Positions 8,721 to 15,878 of a DNA stretch of 32,319 nucleotides are shown piece by piece; position 1 is the stretch's first letter, and each line of letters opens with the position of its first letter. Under the pieces are notes generated by a model. It was not told the DNA's origin, ran no database searches, and was given only the letters and a program-made list of their open reading frames with translations. Source of the DNA: Acidobacteriota bacterium (GTDB lineage Bacteria > Acidobacteriota > Blastocatellia > Pyrinomonadales > Pyrinomonadaceae); assembly GCA_003222895.1 (NCBI GenBank), contig QHXI01000069.1:1-32319 (forward strand), given 5' to 3'. The position numbers and the translations under genes are program-made.

Positions 8721-9983
8721 TTACTTTGATCCCTGACTCCCGGCCCCTGGCTCCTGTCCTCGGATGATGACAGTTTCATTTGGCGATTTCAATTCGTAGA
8801 TTATTCCGCGCCACTCGATACGCCGCGAGACAGCGGAGACTAATGCGTTGTAGAGATAGAGCGCTGACGCCGCGGGCCAGAGAGAAATGTGCGCGAGAGT
8901 TGAGGCGAACGAAGTCGCTCTCGCATCATCAATGATGGTGGCGATGGCGCGCCGACGCAGATGAGATTTCGTCGCTCCCATCGCAAATAGAATTAACAAG
9001 AGAACCAACGGCGTGGCGATGGGAAGATGCAGATAGGCGCGCGCTGCTATGAGGGTGATGCCGCCGAAGAAGGTAATCACGAAAATCACGCTGCCAAACA
9101 AAACCGCTTTCCACAGATGCGCGGCATACGCACGGGTGATCTTCAATTGCCGTGTTGTGAATTCGACCAATTCCTGGAGACTGCAATCTTCAAACGATGA
9201 TGTCAGGCATTGCGGCACAAACTTGATTGGCAATCCAGCTTCGTGGACGGCGCGAGTCAACGCGAAATCGTCCGAGACAGTGCCGCGCCAGTGCTCGATC
9301 ACTTTGCATTTTTCGAAGGCCGATTGCCTGATCGCTGTCGATCCGCCCCAGCAGAAATTCTTTTTCTCGTCTGCGCCAAGAGCCGAAGCGATCGCTGCGT
9401 TCCAAACTGAACGCAAATGCGACGCGAATCCCCCGCGCACCGGAACAAACCAACGATAGCCAGTCGCCGCTCCGATGCTCTCATTCTGCAGCGGCGCAAT
9501 CAGCGACCGCAGCCAGTCGCGTCGTGGCCGTGCATCTGAATCGACGAACACGAAAACTTCGCTCCTCGCATGCGCCTGACGAACCGCTACGCTGAGGTTA
9601 TGGACTTTCTGTCCACGATCTGCTGCTCGCCCCGCCACGATCGTCTGCATCGCCGGGCCGGACTCGCGGGCAAATGACGGGCGCGCGTCTTCAATAACGC
9701 GCCACGCTGGATCATCTTTGTCGTCGCTAACGAAAAATATTTCGTAGTTGGGATAATCCTGCGCAAAAACAGCCGCGATGTTTTCTTTCAGGCCTTCATC
9801 AAGGCCCCGCAGAGGAACAAATACTGTTACGAATGGAGTGAACTCCGCGTACTCGCGGGACAATTCCTCTTGCAAGTAACGAGTGAAGCGAACACCACCG
9901 CGAAGCGAAAGCACGCCGAGGTAGATCGAGATTGCCGCGAAGAAATAAAAGAGGAGAAGTAGAATTGGCTGCAACGAAGACAA
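8721..9983 (-). CDS. Membrane glycosyltransferase, GT2/ceramide-glucosyltransferase-like
   Basis: A 420-aa protein. No suitable ATG exists; the TTG at 9983 is supported by a GGAG seven bases upstream and by the hydrophobic segment it includes (residues 5-27). The cytosolic GT-A domain shows FVPLRGLDEGL, FFVSDDKDD near 84-91, the DXD-type VDSDARP (D148, D150), the acceptor-side SDDFALTRA (D238, D239) and TTRQLKITR at 276-284, in place of the (Q/R)XXRW motif of ceramide glucosyltransferases. Two or three membrane segments follow (about 292-340 and 365-390). It probably transfers a sugar onto a lipid at the inner membrane. The last dozen residues (GQEPGAGSQGSK) are encoded by a low-complexity CTGACTCC/CTGGCTCC-type repeat and are probably not functional. 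It starts 2 bp after the restriction gene stop. Confidence 0.85.
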   Translation of the reverse strand: MSSLQPILLLLFYFFAAISIYLGVLSLRGGVRFTRYLQEELSREYAEFTPFVTVFVPLRGLDEGLKENIAAVFAQDYPNYEIFFVSDDKDDPAWRVIEDARPSFARESGPAMQTIVAGRAADRGQKVHNLSVAVRQAHARSEVFVFVDSDARPRRDWLRSLIAPLQNESIGAATGYRWFVPVRGGFASHLRSVWNAAIASALGADEKKNFCWGGSTAIRQSAFEKCKVIEHWRGTVSDDFALTRAVHEAGLPIKFVPQCLTSSFEDCSLQELVEFTTRQLKITRAYAAHLWKAVLFGSVIFVITFFGGITLIAARAYLHLPIATPLVLLLILFAMGATKSHLRRRAIATIIDDARATSFASTLAHISLWPAASALYLYNALVSAVSRRIEWRGIIYELKSPNETVIIRGQEPGAGSQGSK

Positions 9984-9985
9984 GA

Positions 9986-10594
9986 CTAATCTCCGTTCGC
10001 AGGGACTGCTTTACCACCAATTATTCTTACATCCTTACGTTGGTAGACTGCCGCGTTCTTGAGCTTTGTAGCGGCACCTCTTAGACCAAACGTATGGGTT
10101 CTCCCGCCGCCACCACTGCCCGCTGTACTTGCCTCGTATTTCCAGTCTTCCTTAGTGAGAAAGACAACGTCCACTCGCCAGATGATTACCGGCTTGTTGG
10201 CCTCTAAAGACATCGTCGGGTCAACTAAGTATCGCCACACGATGTACCAACCGGAGTGATCATAGTGAGATTGCAAAGCCCAAGGGCGTTTGCTCGCCTT
10301 TGACTCTAGTGAAACAAGCGGTGATGGATTTGACCCGCTGCCTTTTTTCCTCAAATCGGGAAAACGCTGCTGAGCAACATCTAGGTGACGATGCTTTTCG
10401 TAGACGCTTGTCGCATCGAGTGCCTTTGTCCCATATATCCCAACTAACGCGCTAAAAACATTTGCTTGCTCGAGATAGACTTCCACAAGATCGGTGAGTT
10501 CTTTTTCGATGTAATCGATTGCTTTCTGGATTGCTATGGTTGTCAGACCGGTCGGGAGTGGAACCTTACGGTTAAAGTCCTCTTTGCGAGCCAT
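9986..10594 (-). CDS. Probable Type II restriction endonuclease (PD-(D/E)XK)
   Basis: A 202-aa protein encoded 13 bp after a DNA methyltransferase, with its GAGGA ribosome site at the end of that gene. Residues 79-80 are PD, followed 17 residues on by E97-S98-K99 in a hydrophobic strand context (SPLVSLESKAS), which fits the PD-Xn-(D/E)XK nuclease core. The segment VIIWRVDVVFLTKEDW is a plausible further core strand, and the C-terminus has a GSGGGGRTHTFGLR loop. I do not recognise a specific enzyme family or recognition site. The endonuclease call rests on the motif, the size and the methyltransferase neighbour. An alternative is another DNA-modification accessory protein. Confidence 0.65.
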   Translation of the reverse strand: MARKEDFNRKVPLPTGLTTIAIQKAIDYIEKELTDLVEVYLEQANVFSALVGIYGTKALDATSVYEKHRHLDVAQQRFPDLRKKGSGSNPSPLVSLESKASKRPWALQSHYDHSGWYIVWRYLVDPTMSLEANKPVIIWRVDVVFLTKEDWKYEASTAGSGGGGRTHTFGLRGAATKLKNAAVYQRKDVRIIGGKAVPANGD

Positions 10595-10607
10595 GAATGA
10601 TTCGTCC

Positions 10608-11528
10608 TCAGACTTCCAGCTCAGCTAGTTTGGGAACGGCCGATTCGGCCATCTTGAAGTATTCTGCTCTCAATTCAAGACCAATGCTCTTGAGTCCACA
10701 GGCAGTAGCGGCCGCAATTGTGGAGCCGGATCCCATGAAGGGATCGAGAATAGTGCCCTCACCCAGTGGCAGTGCCGCACGCGTAATCTGTCGCAGAAAA
10801 TTCTGTGGCTTTAAAGACGGATGAGGAGCGATTTCTCTTTCCCGACGTCGGGCTGGAGATGATTGAATGAGATCTTTGAAGGGTTCGGAGCTTGAAATGC
10901 GCCGCAAGCCGCCAGTCTTCCACGTTCTTAAGTTGTCCTGGACTCTGCCCTCGCAGGGCTTGCGAAACAGGCCCCACGGTTCCCAACACGATTTGGGCAT
11001 CACGGTTACATCAGAGAATTCGTCGTGGGCGTTCTTGGGTCTATCGCCTCCGCGCAAGGTATAGACCGTGCGGATTATTTCGCCACGCTTTTCGAAACTG
11101 TTCTTCATGAAACTTTCATAGACCAGATGAGAGATCAATGGATTGGTTGCGATGAAGACATGCCCGCCAGGAACGAGTACGCATTTCAGCAACGATGCCA
11201 AGCGAAACGAAAAATCTCGCAAGGATTTTTGATCGGCTTCCGTTAGTGTGGTGAATCTTGGAAGCGGCATTCGTTTGCTGCCATCAAATGCCGGCGGCAG
11301 TCGCCATACGCCACCTCTTCCATTCTTAAGTTTGGTCAACTCTTTGTCCGAGTATTCGACAAGCCCATACGGAGGATCGGTCACGACAGCCTCGATCGAA
11401 TTCATGCGCGCGGACGCCAACCACTCAAAAGCATCGACATGATGAATCTCGTAGAGACGATCACTAGTCATCGAGTTGAGAAGCTTGCGATATTGCGCTT
11501 GATTAGTTAGCGCCTTCTGAGGCTGCAT
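10608..11528 (-). CDS. Beta-class DNA methyltransferase (probable N6-adenine or N4-cytosine)
   Basis: A 306-aa protein. The start at 11528 is well supported by AAGGAG eight bases upstream. Catalytic motif IV, TDPPYG, is at residues 50-55 near the N-terminus. The SAM-binding motif I, DPFMGSGST, is at 262-270 near the C-terminus, followed by GLKSIGLELRAEYF. The order IV then I is that of the beta class. DPPY is commonest in N6-adenine enzymes, but N4-cytosine is not excluded. The middle region, about residues 60-250, probably holds the target recognition elements. It should protect host DNA from the endonuclease encoded directly downstream; the two form a compact Type II restriction-modification unit placed between nuoN and unrelated lipid/sugar genes. 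Confidence 0.92.
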   Translation of the reverse strand: MQPQKALTNQAQYRKLLNSMTSDRLYEIHHVDAFEWLASARMNSIEAVVTDPPYGLVEYSDKELTKLKNGRGGVWRLPPAFDGSKRMPLPRFTTLTEADQKSLRDFSFRLASLLKCVLVPGGHVFIATNPLISHLVYESFMKNSFEKRGEIIRTVYTLRGGDRPKNAHDEFSDVTVMPKSCWEPWGLFRKPCEGRVQDNLRTWKTGGLRRISSSEPFKDLIQSSPARRREREIAPHPSLKPQNFLRQITRAALPLGEGTILDPFMGSGSTIAAATACGLKSIGLELRAEYFKMAESAVPKLAELEV

Positions 11529-11564
11529 TCCGATATCTCCTTAAAAGGTCGATGATATCACGGA

Positions 11565-11942
11565 CTAAGACTGAGATTGTCGGTCGTTTCGAGCTAACTT
11601 CCTAGACGAGCAGGAACCATTCTTAGAATAATGAGAGAGAAACTCTTCCAACTTATCTCTCAGAGTTATCCCCTGGAGGAATTCGGCTGCTCGTTCATAA
11701 CTAACCAGTCTGCGAATGTAGGCATTGTAACGCGAATGCGCTGAATCAGAATCATCTTTGGCCAGCAAGTTGTACAACCGATGCTCCGGGTTATGGGGCA
11801 GTTTCTCCGGCAGCTTCAGTCCGATGTTTCGAAGACGGGTCGCTCCAATCGCAACCAGCAAGGCAGCAATCGTCTCACGGCCTTCACGTAAATCATTCAG
11901 GCCGGATTCGATCAAATCGGCGCCGCGCAAAGCATCGTTCAT
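11565..11942 (-). CDS. Unknown 125-aa protein
   Basis: I do not recognise this family. The protein is soluble and mostly helical in appearance: MNDALRGADLIESGLNDLREGRETIAALLVAIGATRLRNIGL, then a segment rich in Arg, Tyr and Leu, ending in a Ser/Arg-rich tail. There are no cysteine clusters or membrane segments. It starts 9 bp after the nuoN stop and ends 36 bp before the methyltransferase start, so it could be the tail of the nuo transcript or an accessory or control gene of the restriction system. It lacks an obvious helix-turn-helix, so a controller (C) protein role is not supported. Confidence 0.55.
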   Translation of the reverse strand: MNDALRGADLIESGLNDLREGRETIAALLVAIGATRLRNIGLKLPEKLPHNPEHRLYNLLAKDDSDSAHSRYNAYIRRLVSYERAAEFLQGITLRDKLEEFLSHYSKNGSCSSRKLARNDRQSQS

Positions 11943-11951
11943 ACTATTAAG

Positions 11952-13523
11952 TCACTTGGAACGCGGCGCAGTCACTTGTCCGGGCGCGCCCGCGACTGTG
12001 GCAGGAATCAATTTTTGCGCCAACACGATAAATGGTTGCGGGTAAATGCCGATGAAGAGAATTCCAACCAACGCTGCGACCATGGCGGTTTTCAATGCCG
12101 GCGACAAGGTGAGCGGTTCTTCGTCTGCGACGCGATCACCGAGGTACATCACGCGTATGAATCTGATGTAGTAATAGAAAGATACGACAATGTTGATGAC
12201 GGCCCAACCCGCGAGCCAGTAATACCATGATTTATGATCCGCATCGCCGCGATTGAGCAATCCCCAAAGCAGAAAGTATTTTCCGATGAATCCGCCGGTG
12301 CCCGGTAAGCCGCCGAGCGACAGCATGAAGATCGCCATCATCGCCGCCATGCCCGGCGCTTTCTGCGCGAGACCGGTCATGTCATCGACGTTGTCGCCAA
12401 TGATGCCGCGCCGCCGCAGACTGATGATCACGCCAAATGCGCCCATATTCATCAGCGTGTAAACGACCAGATAGATCACTAATCCAATATTGCCGTACGT
12501 GTTGTTGGCAATGAGAGCGAGCAACAAATAGCCCGCGTTTGAAATTGAAGAGTAAGCCAGCAGGCGTTTTGAATTTTCTTGCGTGATCGCCGCCCAGTTG
12601 CCTACGACAATCGTTAGAGCCGCGACGATTCCCAACAGCGGCGCCCAATCAACTTGCATCGGCGCGAGCGCCACAAAAAAGATGCGCGCGTATAACGCAA
12701 AGCTTGCTGCTTTCGATCCGGTCGAGAGAAACGCGGTAACGCAAGTCGGCGCGCCTTCATAAGCGTCGGGCGCCCACATGTGAAAGGGAACGGCGGCGAT
12801 TTTGAAAAACAAACCGGCCGCGAGCGCGATCATCCCGATCAGAAACAGCGGCTTGAGATCGCTTGTGCCACTAATGCCGCGCGCGATCTCTCCGAGATTC
12901 GTCGATCCCGTGATGCCGTAAATAAGCGACATCCCGTAAAGCAGAATGCCGGATGAAAACGCGCCGAGAAGAAAGTACTTCATCCCCGCTTCGTTCGATC
13001 GGCGATCGCGTTTCGTAAAAGCGACGAGGACGTAGAAGGTCAGCGCCATTAATTCAAGCGCGATGTAAAGCGAGATCAGATCGTAACCGCTGCCGAGGAA
13101 CATCATGCCGACGGTTGCGAAAAGAATTAGCGCGTAATATTCGCCGTGTTGCTCGCGCTCGACGTCGAGATAACGAATCGAAATTGCAATCGCCAGGGCG
13201 GCGGCGATTAGAAAGATGGCTCGGAACAGCAACGCGAATCCGTCGATGCGCACCATTCCATAAAAGCCATCGATCGGCGACAGCTTTTGCAACGCTCCGA
13301 GGCGGAACGTGCCGCCCATGCTCACGAATTGCGTGCCTAGCGAAACGAGAGCAAGAGCGATTCCGGCGAGAGAAAAATAAGCGGTCCACTTGCCGCGCTT
13401 GTAGGGCAGGATGACTTCCATCACCAACGCGACACACGCGGCGACGGTGATGATTAATTCAGGCGCGATCAGTTGCAGATCGCTAACGTTGATGATGCCT
13501 GATGTTTGAAAAAGGAAGAGCAT
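11952..13523 (-). CDS. nuoN: NADH-quinone oxidoreductase subunit N
   Basis: An antiporter-like proton-pumping subunit of the complex I membrane arm, about 523 aa, with roughly 14 hydrophobic segments. I use the ATG at 13523 (MLFLFQTSGIINVSDLQLIAPEL); an in-frame GTG at 13541 would add six residues and also has no good ribosome site. The family signature on the channel helices is clear: KIAAVPFHMWAPDAYEGAPTCVTAFLSTGSKAASF, with the lysines expected in proton transfer, followed by QENSKRLLAYSSISNAGYLL and LGGLPGTGGFIGK. It lies directly downstream of nuoM and is the last nuo gene of the cluster. Confidence 0.95.
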   Translation of the reverse strand: MLFLFQTSGIINVSDLQLIAPELIITVAACVALVMEVILPYKRGKWTAYFSLAGIALALVSLGTQFVSMGGTFRLGALQKLSPIDGFYGMVRIDGFALLFRAIFLIAAALAIAISIRYLDVEREQHGEYYALILFATVGMMFLGSGYDLISLYIALELMALTFYVLVAFTKRDRRSNEAGMKYFLLGAFSSGILLYGMSLIYGITGSTNLGEIARGISGTSDLKPLFLIGMIALAAGLFFKIAAVPFHMWAPDAYEGAPTCVTAFLSTGSKAASFALYARIFFVALAPMQVDWAPLLGIVAALTIVVGNWAAITQENSKRLLAYSSISNAGYLLLALIANNTYGNIGLVIYLVVYTLMNMGAFGVIISLRRRGIIGDNVDDMTGLAQKAPGMAAMMAIFMLSLGGLPGTGGFIGKYFLLWGLLNRGDADHKSWYYWLAGWAVINIVVSFYYYIRFIRVMYLGDRVADEEPLTLSPALKTAMVAALVGILFIGIYPQPFIVLAQKLIPATVAGAPGQVTAPRSK

Positions 13524-13549
13524 TATTGGTTGTTCGTCCACTTGGCGTA

Positions 13550-15259
13550 CTACTTCTGCACGCGAATCTGCACCGGAGTGCTCGTCGTGGCTGGCTGTCC
13601 GGGAATCTGATAGTTCGGTCTGATCTGCTTCACGATTGCGTTAACCGGCTTCTCGATGTAGCGCAGGAATGGTCCCGGATAGATTCCAATCCAGAATGCC
13701 ATAATCACCAGCGGCATCATGTAAGCCCACTCGCGACCGCTCAAATCAGGCAGCAGCTTGTTCTTTTCATTTTCGATTTCGCCGAAGAACATTCGCTGGT
13801 ACAGCCACAACATGTACCCGGCGTTCAAAATAATTCCCAGTCCGGCCCATCCGGCCCAGACCGGATTGGCTTCGAACGCGCCTCGCATGGCCAGGAACTC
13901 TGAAATGAAAACCGCGAGCAAAGGCAGACCGATCGCGGTCATCGCCATTATCAGAAACACCGCGGCGTAGCCGGGCATCACGTGCGACAGTCCGCCGAAC
14001 TCAGAAACTTTGCGCGTGTGACGACGCTCGTAAACGATACCAACGAGTAGGAACAACGCACCTGAATAGATGCCGTGATTGATCATTTGCATCACCGCGC
14101 CGTTCAAACCATTAGGGTTCAACGCAAATAATCCGAGCATCACAATTCCCATCGAAGACACTGAAGAATAGGCGACTAACTTCTTCACATCGCCGTCTTT
14201 CTTCACCACGAAATACATCGCGGCCAGCGCGCCATAAATAATTGAAATGATCGCGAGAAAGATCATGATGCTGCGCACACCGAATTGATGATTCGTGCCG
14301 CTGAAGAAAAACGATTCGTCCGCGGATGCTTTCGGAAACATCGGCAGGTTGAAACGATAAAAGCCGTACGTTCCCAGCTTCAGCAAGATGCCCGCGAGAA
14401 TAACTGAGCCGGCCGTCGGCGCTTCGACGTGCGCGTCGGGCAGCCACGTGTGAAATGGCCACATTGGCACTTTGATCGCGAAGCCAAGCGCGAAGGCAAA
14501 GAACAGAAGCACCTGCAATGTGCCCATCGGAATTACCGAGCCGATCGCTTGCATGTAGAGGATGCTAAATGTTCCGGTTCCATTTTGCGCGGCGGCTTGA
14601 ACGGTTGATGCAACCATCGCGCTCGCCTTGGGATTACCTGCAAGCAAGTCGATCGTCGCCTGAGTAACTTTTCCAGTCAGCGCCAGGTCTTGCGTCAGGA
14701 AATAGATCTTCAAGACGCCAAGCAGCATCACGACTGATCCCACGAGCGTGTAAAGAAAGAACTTTATCGCCGCGTACAGACGATTTTCGCCGCCCCAAAT
14801 TCCGATCAGGAAGTACATCGGCACGAGCGAGACTTCAAAAAACAGATAGAACAGGAACAGATCCATCGACGAGAAAACACCAAGCACCATCGTCTGCAAC
14901 AAGAGCAGCAGAATGTAATATTCCTTCTCGCGCTTCTGAATGTATTTCCACGACGACAGCGCGGCGAGCACACCGAGAAACGTAGTCAAAACGATCAGCA
15001 GCATCGACACGCCGTCGACTCCCATCTGATAGCGCGCGCCGATTGCCGAAATCCATTGATGATCTTCGAGGAACTGCATGCCGCCCGCGCCGCGGTCGTA
15101 ACCGAGCAGCCAAAGCGAGATTACGAAGTCTAGTGCCAACCAGGCCGTCGCGAATTTCTTGATAAACCTGGTCTGATCTTTCTTGAATGCCCCTAGAATC
15201 AAGATTGCGCCCAGGACCGGCAACCAGGTAATGATGGAGAGAATATTGTTTGTGAACAC
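13550..15259 (-). CDS. nuoM: NADH-quinone oxidoreductase subunit M
   Basis: A 569-aa antiporter-like membrane subunit of complex I. The start is a GTG at 15259, supported by GAGG a few bases upstream that lies within the end of the nucleotidyltransferase gene (1-bp gap). The signature IKVPMWPFHTWLPDAHVEAPTAGSVILAGILLKLGTYGFYRF is present, as are VKKLVAYSSVSSMGIVMLG and MIGVDG-type residues in the N-terminal half (QMGVDGVSMLLIVLTTFLG). The C-terminal 20 residues after the last membrane segment are Pro/Thr rich. Its upstream neighbour is an inserted nucleotidyltransferase pair instead of nuoL, so its translation may now be coupled to that gene. Confidence 0.96.
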   Translation of the reverse strand: MFTNNILSIITWLPVLGAILILGAFKKDQTRFIKKFATAWLALDFVISLWLLGYDRGAGGMQFLEDHQWISAIGARYQMGVDGVSMLLIVLTTFLGVLAALSSWKYIQKREKEYYILLLLLQTMVLGVFSSMDLFLFYLFFEVSLVPMYFLIGIWGGENRLYAAIKFFLYTLVGSVVMLLGVLKIYFLTQDLALTGKVTQATIDLLAGNPKASAMVASTVQAAAQNGTGTFSILYMQAIGSVIPMGTLQVLLFFAFALGFAIKVPMWPFHTWLPDAHVEAPTAGSVILAGILLKLGTYGFYRFNLPMFPKASADESFFFSGTNHQFGVRSIMIFLAIISIIYGALAAMYFVVKKDGDVKKLVAYSSVSSMGIVMLGLFALNPNGLNGAVMQMINHGIYSGALFLLVGIVYERRHTRKVSEFGGLSHVMPGYAAVFLIMAMTAIGLPLLAVFISEFLAMRGAFEANPVWAGWAGLGIILNAGYMLWLYQRMFFGEIENEKNKLLPDLSGREWAYMMPLVIMAFWIGIYPGPFLRYIEKPVNAIVKQIRPNYQIPGQPATTSTPVQIRVQK

Positions 15260-15260
15260 G

Positions 15261-15722
15261 TCAGTCCTCGTGTATTGAGTTACCGCCGTTCGATTCCAGT
15301 ATCCGAACGTCTTGCAGATCTACTTCACGCCCAGCGGCTCGTTTAGACGCAATCAAATCACGTAGTGAAACAACCTCTAACGCTTGTCCCTTGTAATTCA
15401 TTGTAACCCTACGCGCCCAAGCGTCCTCGAAGATAATCCCGGGCGTTGAAGTTTGAACGTCCAATCGAATTCGATCGGTAAAGATCGTTATTTCTTTCGA
15501 AAGCAAATCTTCGACTGTCGTTAATGAAGCCGTGCCAAGACCGGCGTCAATCATCGCCTTCAGCAAGCGTTCAGCATTTTGGGGCGACGGCTCAATTAAC
15601 ACATCAAGATCGAAAGTTGCTCGCGGAACACCATATAAAACTGCGGCGATTCCTCCGATTACCAGATACTTGACGTCATTCTTTTGAAACGACGCGAATA
15701 TAGTCTGAAGCTGGTCTAACAT
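15261..15722 (-). CDS. Nucleotidyltransferase-fold protein (MNT/AbiEii-like)
   Basis: A 153-aa protein with the nucleotidyltransferase core: YLVIGGIAAVLYGVPRATFDLDVLIEP, giving the GG at 23-24 and the metal-binding pair D38 and D40, and a third acidic strand IRLDVQT with D88. It ends with VVSLRDLIASKRAAGREVDLQDVRIL, typical of small minimal nucleotidyltransferases. Some relatives act as antitoxins or toxins in HEPN/MNT or AbiE-type systems by transferring nucleotides to partner proteins or RNA. Its 5' end overlaps the upstream small gene by 47 bp, and it ends 1 bp before nuoM. The pair sits between nuoL and nuoM, where no nucleotidyltransferase is expected. Substrate and partner are unknown. 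Confidence 0.8.
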   Translation of the reverse strand: MLDQLQTIFASFQKNDVKYLVIGGIAAVLYGVPRATFDLDVLIEPSPQNAERLLKAMIDAGLGTASLTTVEDLLSKEITIFTDRIRLDVQTSTPGIIFEDAWARRVTMNYKGQALEVVSLRDLIASKRAAGREVDLQDVRILESNGGNSIHED

Positions 15723-15876
15723 ATTTCTGCTTCACGATGTCCGGATTGTTTTCCAGAATTAGATTTGTAAACGAGACGAATACATTCATCCGCTCCTCCA
15801 GTGACAGCGATTGAAACCAGCGAGCTTTGGCTTCCAAACTTTCGTCGCGAATGTCGTGTGACACAGACCCCGTCAT
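15676..15876 (-). CDS. Small protein paired with the nucleotidyltransferase
   Basis: A protein of 66 aa from the ATG at 15876, or 68 aa from a TTG at 15882 whose first bases overlap the nuoL stop. The sequence is acidic and amphipathic: ESLEAKARWFQSLSLEERMNVFVSFTNLILENNPDIVKQKY, then a basic tail. It has no membrane segment. I recall similar small proteins with a KARWFQSL..ERM pattern next to nucleotidyltransferase genes in other bacteria, so I infer a two-gene module in which this is the first member. The 47-bp overlap with the next gene suggests coupled translation. No tested function is known to me. Confidence 0.6.
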   Translation of the reverse strand: MTGSVSHDIRDESLEAKARWFQSLSLEERMNVFVSFTNLILENNPDIVKQKYVRPASDYIRVVSKE

Positions 15877-15878
15877 AA

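Noticed and set aside
7562-9983. Hopanoid genes hpnH and hpnI
   Set aside because: The radical SAM protein has SRCNSFCQTCFY and a SPASM-like tail, unlike HpnH, and no other hopanoid gene is near; only the general resemblance of the glycosyltransferase to HpnI/ceramide enzymes remains.
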